Origin: Nannochloropsis salina CCMP1776
Taxonomy: Eukaryota > Sar > Eustigmatophyceae > Eustigmatales > Monodopsidaceae
Reading direction: 5' to 3'
DNA length: 22,147 bases
NCBI GenBank assembly: GCA_004565275.1
Contig: SDOX01000080.1
Coordinates: forward strand, 38,771 to 60,917
The notes beneath the pieces are model-generated. The model worked only from the letters and a program-made list of their open reading frames with translations. It was not told where the DNA came from and searched no databases. The position numbers and the translations under genes were made by a program. Below are positions 7,561 to 16,075 of this stretch, one piece after another; position 1 is the first letter of the stretch; the number at the start of each line of letters is the position of its first letter.

Positions 7561-9912
7561 ATGCCGACTCTAGCCGTCAAACGTGGCGTTCTTGTCCACG
7601 TGCTTGCGGCTCTCGTACTGACAGCCCCTGCTTCGGAGGGTCAGCTTTTTGGTGGCTTGGGCGCCGCACGCGGCCGGACCAACAATAACAACAACAACAA
7701 CGCCGCGGGTGGTAACGGCGGTGGATTATTCGGCTTCGGCGGAGGCGGGCTTATGGATGCCTTCACCACTAGGAGCCCTGATCCAACTAAGGCTCCGACC
7801 AACGCGCCCACCCTCGCTCCTACCACGGCGCCCACCCTGGCCCCGACGCGGAAGCCGCTGATCAAGAAAGAAACCGCCCCCCCCACCAATTACTGGGAAG
7901 AAGACGACGATGAGGACGATGACTTCACCTGGCCACCCACCACTGTGAGCGAGAACGGCGAGAACGGGCCGGATCTGGAACTCACGGCGGACGATGACGC
8001 TGATTTCGACTCTCTGGCCGCCGATGATGACCTTGAGGACGATGACTTCGAGATTGACGAGGATGAGAAGGCTCTGGCCGCTGATGATGATATTGAGGAC
8101 GATGACTTCGAGATTGACGAGGATGAGAAGGCTCTGGCCGCTGATGACGATGTCGAGGACGATGACGTTGAGGTTGATGAGGAGGCTCTGGCCGCTGATG
8201 ACGATGTTGAGGACGATGACGTTGAGGTTGATGAGGAGGCTCTGGCTGCTGATGACGATGTCGAGGACGATGACGTTGAGGTTGATGAGGAGGCTCTGGC
8301 CGCTGATGACGATGTCGAGGACGATGACGTTGAGGTTGATGAGGAGGCTCTGGCCGCTGATGACGATGTCGAGGATGAGGTCGAGGATGATGACGAGGAG
8401 AGCTGGGATGAAGTGTACGACGAAGAGGAGGAGGTTCTGGTCGACGATGTCGAGGATGAGCTCGAGGATGATGACGAGGAGAGCTGGGATGAAGTGTACG
8501 ACGAAGAGGAGGAGGTTCTGGCCGCCGATGACGATGTCGAGGATGAGCTCGAGGATGATGACGAGGAGAGCTGGGATGAAGTGTACGACGAAGAGGAGGA
8601 GGTTCTGGCCGCCGATGACGATGTCGAGGACGAGGTCGAGGATGATGACGAGGAGCTTGTCGACACATTCTTCGGAGACGATGACGCAGAGGATGGCGAG
8701 GAGGAGGAGCTCGGGGACGACGATTTGCAGGTGATTGAAGACGACGATCTTGAGATGGACGATGATTTTGAGGAGTTCATGGAGGCGGCGGCGGAGGAGG
8801 GGGAGGAGGAGGAGGAGGAGGAGGACGAAGAGGAGGAGGAGGACGAAGAGGAGGAGGAGGAGGAGGATGAGGAGGATGTTGCAGTGGCGGAGGAGGAGAA
8901 AGACGAGGAGGAGGATGAGGATGAGGATGAGGATGAGGATGAGGACGAGGATGAGATCGAGGATGAGATCGAGGAGGAGGATGAGGATGAGGATGAGATC
9001 GAGGATGAGGATGAGGATGAGGATGAGATCGAGGATGAGATCGAGGATGAGATTGGCGAGGTGGACTGGGACGATGACATGACGCCAGCCCAGGATGATG
9101 ACTTGACGGACGACGACGACTACGAGGAGTCGATGGCTGCACTGCAGGCGACGGAGAAAGAGGAGGCACTTTCCCCCATCCTGCCCGAGGGCTCCACCGT
9201 CCCCGAGGGAGAGGAGGAGGCCGGGGCCAGCGTCCTCCCTGTGGAGGACACGGAGGTGAAGGAGGACGAGGAAGCCTCTGCCGGCGTCCTCCCTGTCGAG
9301 CCTGTGGAAGATACCGTGGCCCCGGAGGCGTCGGAGAGCCAGGTCGCCACCCCGCCCTCCCCAATGAGGACACCGCGCCCCACGAATCAGGTGCCCCTGC
9401 CGGAAGCGAGCGGGGACAAGGAAGCGCCTGAGGCCATCGCCGAGGGGGGAGGCCTCCCCGGGGGGAATGGCGGGGCCGGGAACGGCGGGGGCATGCCAAA
9501 CCTGGGCGGGATCGGGAATGGGCCGGTGGGAGAGATGGTGAAGGAAGGTGCCTCCAACCTGGTGGAGGGTTCTTCGCCCATGGCGGGGACGGAGGGGGAG
9601 GCCGGAAGCGAGAGCAATCCCATGAGTGGCGCGGAGGAGGAGGCGCTGGTGGAGGATACGAACGCGAGGGAGGCAGAGAGTGAGGCCACCACCACCACCA
9701 CCACCACCGAAATCCTTCCCCCCCAGGCCGAAGTGGACCCTTCCGCGCAGAGCAATGTGAAGGAGGTGCTGCCCGTGGAGGACACGGTGCCTGCGGACGG
9801 GACCATGGGCGAGGAGACCGTCGTCCACTCCGGAGCCGGTCTGGCCCGTACATCCGGGTTGGTTTTGGCCGCGACGCTGCTGTTTGCTTTGGTCCCTGCC
9901 TTGGCGCTTTGA
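7561..9912 (+). CDS. Secreted, GPI-type, extremely acidic tandem-repeat protein
   Basis: Single exon, 783 residues. The ATG at 7561 is preferred over an in-frame ATG at 7483 because a signal peptide follows it at once: VKRGVLVHVLAALVLTAPAS, cleaved near residue 27. Next come a Gly/Asn-rich stretch with seven Asn in a row (about 40-65) and a PT-repeat spacer (APTNAPTLAPTTAPTLAPT, about 73-99), a style common in stramenopile surface proteins. From about 108 to 522 the chain is almost wholly Asp/Glu: 20-, 18- and 29-residue units (LAADDDVEDDDVEVDEEA is the 18-residue form), then unstructured DE runs. Residues 523-760 are Pro/Gly/Glu-rich with a run of Thr. The end, SGLVLAATLLFALVPALAL, is a GPI-attachment-type tail. 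I recognise no enzyme domain. Likely a polyanionic, intrinsically disordered cell-wall or surface protein that could bind cations; that role is inferred. Codon use is strongly GAG/GAT/GAC. Confidence 0.85.
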   Translation: MPTLAVKRGVLVHVLAALVLTAPASEGQLFGGLGAARGRTNNNNNNNAAGGNGGGLFGFGGGGLMDAFTTRSPDPTKAPTNAPTLAPTTAPTLAPTRKPLIKKETAPPTNYWEEDDDEDDDFTWPPTTVSENGENGPDLELTADDDADFDSLAADDDLEDDDFEIDEDEKALAADDDIEDDDFEIDEDEKALAADDDVEDDDVEVDEEALAADDDVEDDDVEVDEEALAADDDVEDDDVEVDEEALAADDDVEDDDVEVDEEALAADDDVEDEVEDDDEESWDEVYDEEEEVLVDDVEDELEDDDEESWDEVYDEEEEVLAADDDVEDELEDDDEESWDEVYDEEEEVLAADDDVEDEVEDDDEELVDTFFGDDDAEDGEEEELGDDDLQVIEDDDLEMDDDFEEFMEAAAEEGEEEEEEEDEEEEEDEEEEEEEDEEDVAVAEEEKDEEEDEDEDEDEDEDEDEIEDEIEEEDEDEDEIEDEDEDEDEIEDEIEDEIGEVDWDDDMTPAQDDDLTDDDDYEESMAALQATEKEEALSPILPEGSTVPEGEEEAGASVLPVEDTEVKEDEEASAGVLPVEPVEDTVAPEASESQVATPPSPMRTPRPTNQVPLPEASGDKEAPEAIAEGGGLPGGNGGAGNGGGMPNLGGIGNGPVGEMVKEGASNLVEGSSPMAGTEGEAGSESNPMSGAEEEALVEDTNAREAESEATTTTTTTEILPPQAEVDPSAQSNVKEVLPVEDTVPADGTMGEETVVHSGAGLARTSGLVLAATLLFALVPALAL
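8014..8133 (+). repeat. Coding minisatellite, two 60-bp units
   Basis: Two in-frame copies encode LAADDDxEDDDFEIDEDEKA (residues 152-191). The copies start at 8014 and 8074 and differ at a few bases. Confidence 0.85.
8134..8349 (+). repeat. Coding minisatellite, four 54-bp units
   Basis: Units start at 8134, 8188, 8242 and 8296. All encode LAADDDVEDDDVEVDEEA, and they are almost identical in DNA, with only silent C/T changes. Such uniformity suggests recent duplication or conversion. Confidence 0.9.
8350..8652 (+). repeat. Coding minisatellite, about three and a half 87-bp units
   Basis: Units start at 8350, 8437, 8518 and 8605. They encode LAADDDVEDELEDDDEESWD followed by EVYDEEEEV. The second is 81 bp (LVDD in place of LAADDD), and the last diverges after EDDDEE. 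The W and Y are the only aromatics in this acidic block. Confidence 0.85.
8780..9060 (+). repeat. (GAG/GAT)n coding microsatellite, poly-Glu/Asp
   Basis: Nearly uninterrupted GAG, GAT and GAC codons encode long E runs and then DE/EI patterns within the surface protein. The minus strand is CTC/ATC-rich and so is open in several frames. Confidence 0.85.
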
Positions 9913-11191
9913 ACGCCCCTCTTGGATTGGGACGTTTCGAGATGAGGAAGGGGTACAGCTTGTGTTTGCATGGTGACTTTCATTTCGGACGCGGGGAAGA
10001 GAGGAGGAAGGCGTTGGGTGAGGGAGCGAGGGACCATCAGGGATGAGGAAAGAGAGTTACAAGGGAGAGGAGGAAAGGGCGAATTGAAATGCATAAAGAA
10101 AGGAGGAGAAAAAAAGGAGAAAGCGGGCGGCGGGGAGTACGGGGCGGGTCGGGGGGGGGGGAAGAGGAGACTAGAGCTTCGCGATTCGACCAAGCTACCA
10201 GCGTGCCATGACCTTAGACTGCCTGTCCGATATTGTATTTCCCCCGCGCCGCAAAAGAGGGGAGAGTCGCCGGTTTTGAGTGTCTTCATCAAATTCTCAT
10301 CGTCTTATTTTGTATCTGTGTGCATGTGGAGAGGGAGATGAGGAGTCTCCAGGCTTGCCTGGGACCTCCTTGGTCATGCAAAATTGCTCGTTTAGGGTGC
10401 GTGATTGTGCTTTTCGTAGCTCTTCTTGGTTCAAGGTTGTGAGAGCCGTAGGAGCGAAGCCATCTCTCCCGCGTCCCTCCCTTGTCTTTTCCTCTTTCAC
10501 CGCCTTGTCGACGGGCGGAAGGGGGAAGGAAGACCGAGGGGAAGGCCTGCGTGAGGCCTGCGTGAGGCGTGGGCGTGCGGAGAGGGAGGAAGGGCGAGGA
10601 GGAGAGAGAGGCTGCGAACCAAAAAGAAGAAAAAGAGACGGAGAAAATGTCAAGGCGAGGAGAAAGACTGGCGCAGGGTATTATGGAGGCTCCTTGAATC
10701 CTACTGTTGTCGTTGCTTTTCTTTCCAAACCACACCCGACTCTGGAGTCGCGGACACAAGAGCCTCGTCTGCCCCCCCCTTTCTGTACACCCCCCCCCCC
10801 AACCGCTCCAAAAATCATGTGCCTGCCATGCCTGTGTAGATTCCGAGGCGCACGGATGCTTGTAATACCCCTTCCTCCTGGCCAACCTCCTACAGTCAGC
10901 TTCTACCTTCAGTCGAGCGCTCTTGCCACCCCTTCTTCCCTGCGAGCATCCCATCGTCCGCTCCTGCCTAAGGTCCTGTTGTTGTTACCCATACCCCTTC
11001 CTTCCATCGACCCCTTCCCTTTGCCCCTCTCTTCCTCAATACCGACCCGGAAGTTCCCCTCACCTCAGACCCTCCCGCCTCCCGCCAATCGTACGACGCT
11101 GTCGCTCCGCTCCTCTTCGGCATTTCTTTTCGCCCCCCTTGTCATCGACCTGGCCATTCCGGGTTCGATTCTGGGTCGACCCCTCCACTCC
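9913..11191. other. Convergent spacer with 3' UTRs; no gene seen
   Basis: The stretch lies between the stop of the surface-protein gene and the stop of the methyltransferase gene. It contains purine-rich tracts (about 9995-10175 and 10515-10650), C homopolymers near 10775-10800, and pyrimidine-rich sequence from 10870 on. A 422-codon open frame at 10280-11548 crosses it but is Pro/Ser/Arg-rich, has no domain, and overlaps two methyltransferase introns. Confidence 0.5.
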
Positions 11192-13251
11192 TCATGCTGG
11201 CGCCTTTTTTCTCAGCTCGTAGATGAACCAGCCTCGAGCCTCGTCTCTCAGCACTTGCGTCACCTGGATCGAGAGGGAGGAGGGGCACCGACAGGAGGGA
11301 AGGGGTCAGTGTGGTGGCGGTGGGGAGGAACGTCTACGCGCCTCCTTGCACCCAACCCATACATTAACCACACAGATTCGGCAGATTGCGATAAAAAGCG
11401 GAAACTTCGGGGGAGAGGGAGGGAGGGAGGGAGGGAGGGAGGGAGGCGGGGCGTGAGAGGAAATGGAGAGGGCATGAAAGAAAAGGGGCAGCAAGGACAA
11501 GTGAAAAAACCACCCTCCCCAACCCCCCCCCCCCCAAAAAAGAACTAAATTCAAAAGAAAGCCAGCGCGACAAGACGAGCGACAAGACATGAAGAGGGTG
11601 GAACGCACTGACACCTACAGAGGGCATGCCTCTTCGTCAAAGGGGCGGGTCTCACCTGCATGGAGGCCTCAGCGCATGCCAAGAAGTCGTCCACGCCGTC
11701 CGCATTCCGGCGTTCGACGCTGATGATGCCCAGGCTGGGACGTGAGGTGGGTGAAAAAGGGAGGGAGGGAGGGAGGGAGGGAGGGAGGGAGGGAGGGAGG
11801 GAGAGAGGGAGGGAGGGAGAGAAGGAGGGAGGGACGGNNNNNNNNNNNNNNNNNNNNNNNNNNNNNNNNNNNNNNNNNNNNNNNNNNNNNNNNNNNNNNN
11901 NNNNNNNNNNNNNNNNNNNNNNNNNNNNNNNNNNNNNTCAAGACTCACTTGTAGCTCTCTCCCCAGAAGGGCGCATAAATGCAGTCGCAGCAAACGGCCA
12001 GGTCCACCCGCCCCCACCCTGCCCGGCCAAGGAAGCCTCGCGCCGCTTCTCTCGACCACCCCAAGGGCGCCGCGAACAGGGAGGAGGAAGGGGCTGGGGG
12101 AGGGGAGGTATCGGCGGAGGAAGAGGGAGAAGGCTGGGGGAGGCAGGAGGCGGGCGCCTCTCCTACCTCCTCCGCTCCCTCCAGTCCTCCCTCGCCGACC
12201 GTTTCCACACCAAAATTTTCCTTGATATTCGCGCGTATAATCCGCATGAGCTCCGCCTGCTCCGTCAGGGCCACAGAGGCCGCTCCCATCAGGTGGCAGA
12301 GGACGCCGGGCACCCCGCTGCACAGGGGGGGGGGGGAAGGGGGAGAGAGGGGGGAGGGAGATTGACGGAGACGAACGGGTCTGAGGGGGTTGCTGAAAGA
12401 CACCGCCTTCGTGGGACCTGTCCGTGTGCTTCTTTCCCTCTCTTCTTTCCGCCCTCCCTCCCTCCCTCCCTACCACCCACAGCCCAGCTCCACGACCCTG
12501 GCGCCCTTCAGCTCCCTCCGGTAGGTGCGGTGCAAGTATTCGGCGGTCCACAAGGAGACTGGCCAGACCATCGTCCCTATCCAAGAGAGAGATGGGCTGA
12601 TAAATGACAACGATGATAACATCGACGTGGCTGGAAAACACTCACATACGGGTGGTTTTTGCGAGGGAAAAAAAGGGACCAGGTTTTCCGGGGTCACTCA
12701 CCAGGCCAATACGCGCCATCAAACAAGGGTGCCAATTCGTCCTCCTCCTGTGTACATGTGGCGCGTCCGTGAGCCCCTCCTAACCATAAACTCGCCCTCA
12801 TGATTTCATTGTAAGGCCTCCACGTGCATCATAAAATGCGCCTTTGGCCATGTCATGTCCCTTTCCTTCACTAATTTTAGCAACACTAGAACTCTAGCAC
12901 TCCGCCCCACCCTCTGTTCGACCCTCTTATCCTCCCAAATTTTCTTACCAAGAGAGTTCGGAAGGTCAACCGCCTCCCCTCGTATTCCACCACCACTTTT
13001 TCCTCCACAACCATGGCTCCTTTCTCACCATCCCGTTCTGCTCCTCCATCCATTCCCTCTTCTTTTATTAGTCGAATGACATCGGACTCATACCCCTGTG
13101 GTGGCCAGTCGCATGTGACTTCTTGGGGTGGGCGGCTGCTATGGCCTTCCCGACCTCCTCCCTCCCAGGCTAGGCCTTCCCCTCTTTCCCAAGCCTCCGA
13201 ACCGACACCAATGTCATCTTCCGGGCTTCTCATCTGGTCACCGTTACCCAT
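11192..13251 (-). CDS. Family-16 (METTL21-like) protein methyltransferase, interrupted by an assembly gap
   Basis: Exons in transcript order are 13251-12949, 12747-12702, 12576-12474, 12317-11949, 11734-11656 and 11263-11192. All are in phase, giving 323 residues from visible sequence. Landmarks of the Methyltransf_16 family: GTMVWPVSLWTAEYL (117-131), the SAM-binding motif VVELGCGCGVPG (144-155), SVALTEQAELMRIIRANIKEN (acidic loop and helix), DCIYAP (262-267, the post-II D-x-x-Y type motif), ISVERR (278-283) and the last strand GWFIYELRKK. These enzymes transfer methyl from SAM to lysines of translation factors and chaperones; the substrate here is unknown. A Pro/Ser/Glu insert lies between the NIKEN helix and LGWS. 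The join from WGESY to LGIISVERR lacks the helix family members normally have, and 100 Ns lie in exactly that intron, so an exon may be missing. The donor at 12473 was chosen because it restores GCGxG spacing. Confidence 0.7.
11411..11449. repeat. (GGGA)n microsatellite in the last methyltransferase intron
   Basis: About nine GGGA units lie in the intron between the exons ending at 11656 and starting at 11263. Just beyond (11517-11534) is a run of C then A that makes a low-complexity patch. Confidence 0.65.
11759..11837. repeat. (GGGA)n microsatellite abutting the assembly gap
   Basis: At least 75 bases of GGGA with a few GAGA changes run straight into the Ns. This is the kind of G-rich simple repeat that stops sequencing and assembly. 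Confidence 0.85.
11838..11937. other. Assembly gap of exactly 100 N
   Basis: One hundred Ns is the usual placeholder for a gap of unknown length, so distances across it are not reliable. It lies inside the methyltransferase gene, between the exons ending at 11949 and starting at 11734. Confidence 0.95.
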
Positions 13252-13820
13252 GTGTGTCCTTCAAAGCCTCACCTGTGGAGGCATAGTGTAAATCGTGGGT
13301 GTTCTTATACTTGCAATACTTAAGGGAGAGCTCCGGGTAGGTTATTCGGGAGAGGCAGGGAGAGGGCATCTTGGAGCTTTAAGGCCCATTATGGGTTTTT
13401 AAATGGTGCAATGTATCCACCAAGAGATCATGTAAACCAAATAGGACATTAAAACGATGAGTGGCTTCCCTAGTGCCCCATGCACCACTATCTTTCCGAC
13501 AAGAGTATTGAGTTGCTCCGCCACAAAACTTGGGTCCAGTCGTGTCTCATCGAGGGCGCGGCCGGACAGTCTCAGGGTGAAGTTGTCGACAGAGAAGCGA
13601 CATGGTTTCCCCAATAAACTTGAGTGTCAGTAGTAACTACAACCTGGAGCATTCAAAACCGCAAATGGACCTCAGACGAGATCCTGCATGCACGCATATA
13701 AGACTGCAAATTATCCGACCTAACTAAAACGGACAGCGAAAGTTACATTGTTATGTATACGCTTTCTTATTTTCTTTCATATACTCAGTAATATCACTCG
13801 TGTTCTTTGATGCGGCAGCT
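13252..13820. promoter_or_regulatory. Spacer holding the methyltransferase promoter, with an unexplained minus-strand open frame
   Basis: This lies between the methyltransferase start and the stop of the trigger-factor-like gene, both on the minus strand. At 13614-13399 the minus strand is open with protein-like content: SVDNFTLRLSGRALDETRLD, then SFVAEQLNTLVGKIVVHGAL, ending in a hydrophobic WW stretch. It has no ATG (the frame opens at TTG). I found no splice sites joining it to either neighbour. It may be an exon of an unmodelled transcript, a decayed gene piece or chance. Confidence 0.35.
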
Positions 13821-15153
13821 TCAACCCACTTTAGTATCTGTCTCTTCACCCTCTGCTGTCGTATCAAGCGATGTGGCTTTGCCCGGGACACCGATAGCAT
13901 CTATTTCACAAGCGAAAGTCAAATCAGTGCCGATCTCGTAGTCCTAAGGAAAAGCGAGGGTACAAGGAGGATGGGATGGGAACAGTAAGAAGAGGGAAGG
14001 TTTGTGAGGTAGAATTCTTTCCACGAGAGTCCCGCCGGTCCCGACCAAAGAAGGCACCATGCATGTCTTTCTAAAAACGAGGGAGACATGAAAAGGAAAG
14101 GCGTAAGAAGAGTGGATTAAGGGCGGAAAGGAGGAATACCTTTGCCAATTCCTCTGTGCTTTGGGGCACCTTCATCCGGAGCTTGCGTTCATTGGCGGGA
14201 AAGTTCTCCAAGCCGTGCATCTCCATGGCCGTTCGGCAGGCGTCCATGATGGAGGCCTGCGCGGTAACAACCCGGGAGGGCAAGAAGGATTATAGGCGGG
14301 CAAAGGGGAAGTCAAATGACAATGAGGTGAATAATCAAATTGTGTCGTAGGGCAGACATGTATCTATGCGCCTCATTTGACACGAATCTCATGAATTTGA
14401 ATTTGTCGCGATCGAGGTATTTGATACACGACAGACAGGGTCAAAAGCACCCCGACCAAGCTGCAAAAGACACCGTACCGTGACAGCGCTGAGTTTTACG
14501 CCCACCAACGCATGGGGAGGCATGACGCCCTTCCGAAAGCCCGGGAAATTGGCGTTCAGTGTCCCGGCTGTGACGTGAGAGGATACAATAAGACGAATAA
14601 GGGGGACAGGGATGATCCTTTCCCATCAAACAGTCCAGAAAAATCAAGAAGAGAAGAAAAAAAGACGAGTGACTGAGTATTCGGCCTACTTGCAGCACCT
14701 CTTTTGCCCTGCTTTCGTACATTTCAATGCCTGGTTGTACGTTTTCTTCACATCGGGCCCATATATCTCTGCTTCCACCAAATAGCCACAAACAGGGCGC
14801 TCGGCGGAGGGGTCTTCAACCGATACTCTGCATAAAAAGACATCATCACCAAGAAATGATGAGATACATAGTTAAAAAAGATGCTGAAACGTGAAAATCT
14901 GACACCACTTGAGGACGGTTTATGCGGGTATAGTGCAATTTGGCCACGACATGCCTTACCTTGTAACTTTCAAGGTGGGATCCAGGGTGGGTAATATTTC
15001 TCCGATGAAATTCTGTATTGTACTGCGTAAACAAAGCACAGATCGCTGGTTTAGCGTTGCTAAGGGAGACGGGAGGACAAAGGCGACAGTCACCGGAGGG
15101 AAGAGGAGGTTGAAAAAAATGACCAGCAGGACAGGAAAGCTACATGCAAGCAT
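13821..15153 (-). CDS. Plastid-targeted trigger-factor-like protein, ribosome-binding domain only
   Basis: Exons in transcript order are 15153-14960, 14827-14721, 14567-14479, 14256-14140 and 13943-13821. The phases fit, giving 209 residues. The N-terminus is a model bipartite plastid presequence: a hydrophobic signal (ACSFPVLLVIFFNLLFPPVT) cleaved before F25 in VAFVLPSP, then a Ser/Arg/Leu transit part. The mature part reads LKVTRVSVEDPSAERP, then VKKTYNQALKSGTLNANFPG, then FRKGVMPPHAL (residues about 109-119 hold the PGFRKG signature). A helix follows (SIMDACRTAMEMHGLEN), then EIGTDLTFACEIDA. PGFRKG is the ribosome-contact loop of bacterial trigger factor. The usual PPIase and C-terminal chaperone domains are absent: the stop comes right after the N-domain. 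Likely role is holding nascent chains at the plastid ribosome, by inference from the family. The donor after LK (GTACGA) was picked because it alone keeps the frame. Confidence 0.72.
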
Positions 15154-16075
15154 GGCCTCCTTTGAGCACTCTGCAGGCTATGAATAAAGATAATTGAGAG
15201 GAATGTGGGTTTCGTGATAAGCGATATCCCGTACGTGTCGTAATGGGTATAGAGTATCGTTCTATTTCAAGGCCGTCCATCCATCGTGACGCCATCCACG
15301 ATACGCTCCGGCACGATCTCCCATGACACTACACTTTCTCCCATAGTTTAGATCAGCACATTCATCACCGCGGCTTTGGAGACGATAGCAATTTGTTGCT
15401 GTAGTGCCCTCGCATGTCCCCTACGTGTGGCGAAGCAGAAAATGTGGAAAAGTCTTGTGCCCGGCCTTCGCGAAGAAATGGAAAATGTGACAATTTCCTG
15501 ATCTGAATGCTCTATGCTTGCACCGATCATGTGCATGTTCATTCTATATTTCCCCCCCTTATTTTAGGAATTATGTGTACGATAACATGCGTGCCAGTTG
15601 CATTCCGTTTTCTCTACACATTATACTCTTCCTGCTAGTATGATAAAAAATTTAGCTATGACGTTGCATTTCACTACAATAACAGACGAAGCTGCATCCA
15701 AGAATTAATATAAGATTTTTTGTAGACAAAACGAGTCAGATATTGAACAATTGTAATGCTTATTTTCTCTGTCGCTTGTATGTGGCATTTCTTATAAGAC
15801 AAAGAAACTGGTAACATTTTTTGGGGCCTCGAGGGCAAAAATGTTCAAGGCAAATTGTAATATTTTGCCCGAGAAAAGAAAGTGTAAACATCTTAAAAGT
15901 CTCGACTTTCGCTCTATCCAGGTCCCGGGACGGCTACATCTTCACAAGCCTCCACAAATCACTGTGCAAGATCGAATTTGTCTCAAGCTTTTTTAGAACT
16001 ATAAGATATGCTTGCACACTTTGCCTGACACCACGAAAATGCCGCATTCTCCGTCTCTGCTGTTTTGTCGGTGTA
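15154..16075. promoter_or_regulatory. AT-richer spacer upstream of the trigger-factor-like gene
   Basis: This is the promoter side of the trigger-factor-like gene and the 3' side of the PX gene. About 15540-15830 is clearly AT-rich (TTTAGCTATG, AATTAATATAAG, GATAAAAAATT), unlike most of the window. There are no GGGAGG tracts. Short open frames occur, none with a domain. I see no gene or RNA. Confidence 0.4.

Noticed and set aside
8014-8652. Regular direct repeats that could suggest a CRISPR-like array
   Set aside because: The repeats are contiguous, in frame and have no spacers. They encode acidic protein units.
7890-9080. 396-codon poly-Ser open frame on the minus strand
   Set aside because: Also a reading of the GA-rich coding repeat (TCC/TCA/TCG) with no start context or domain.
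7726-9828. 700-codon open frame on the minus strand opposite the acidic surface-protein gene
   Set aside because: It mirrors GAG/GAT codons as CTC/ATC, giving a Leu/Ile/Val-rich product. The plus-strand frame has a signal peptide, repeat units in frame and a GPI tail.
10280-11548. 422-codon plus-strand open frame in the convergent spacer
   Set aside because: Composition is Pro/Ser/Arg low-complexity with no domain. It runs through the methyltransferase's last exon and intron on the other strand.
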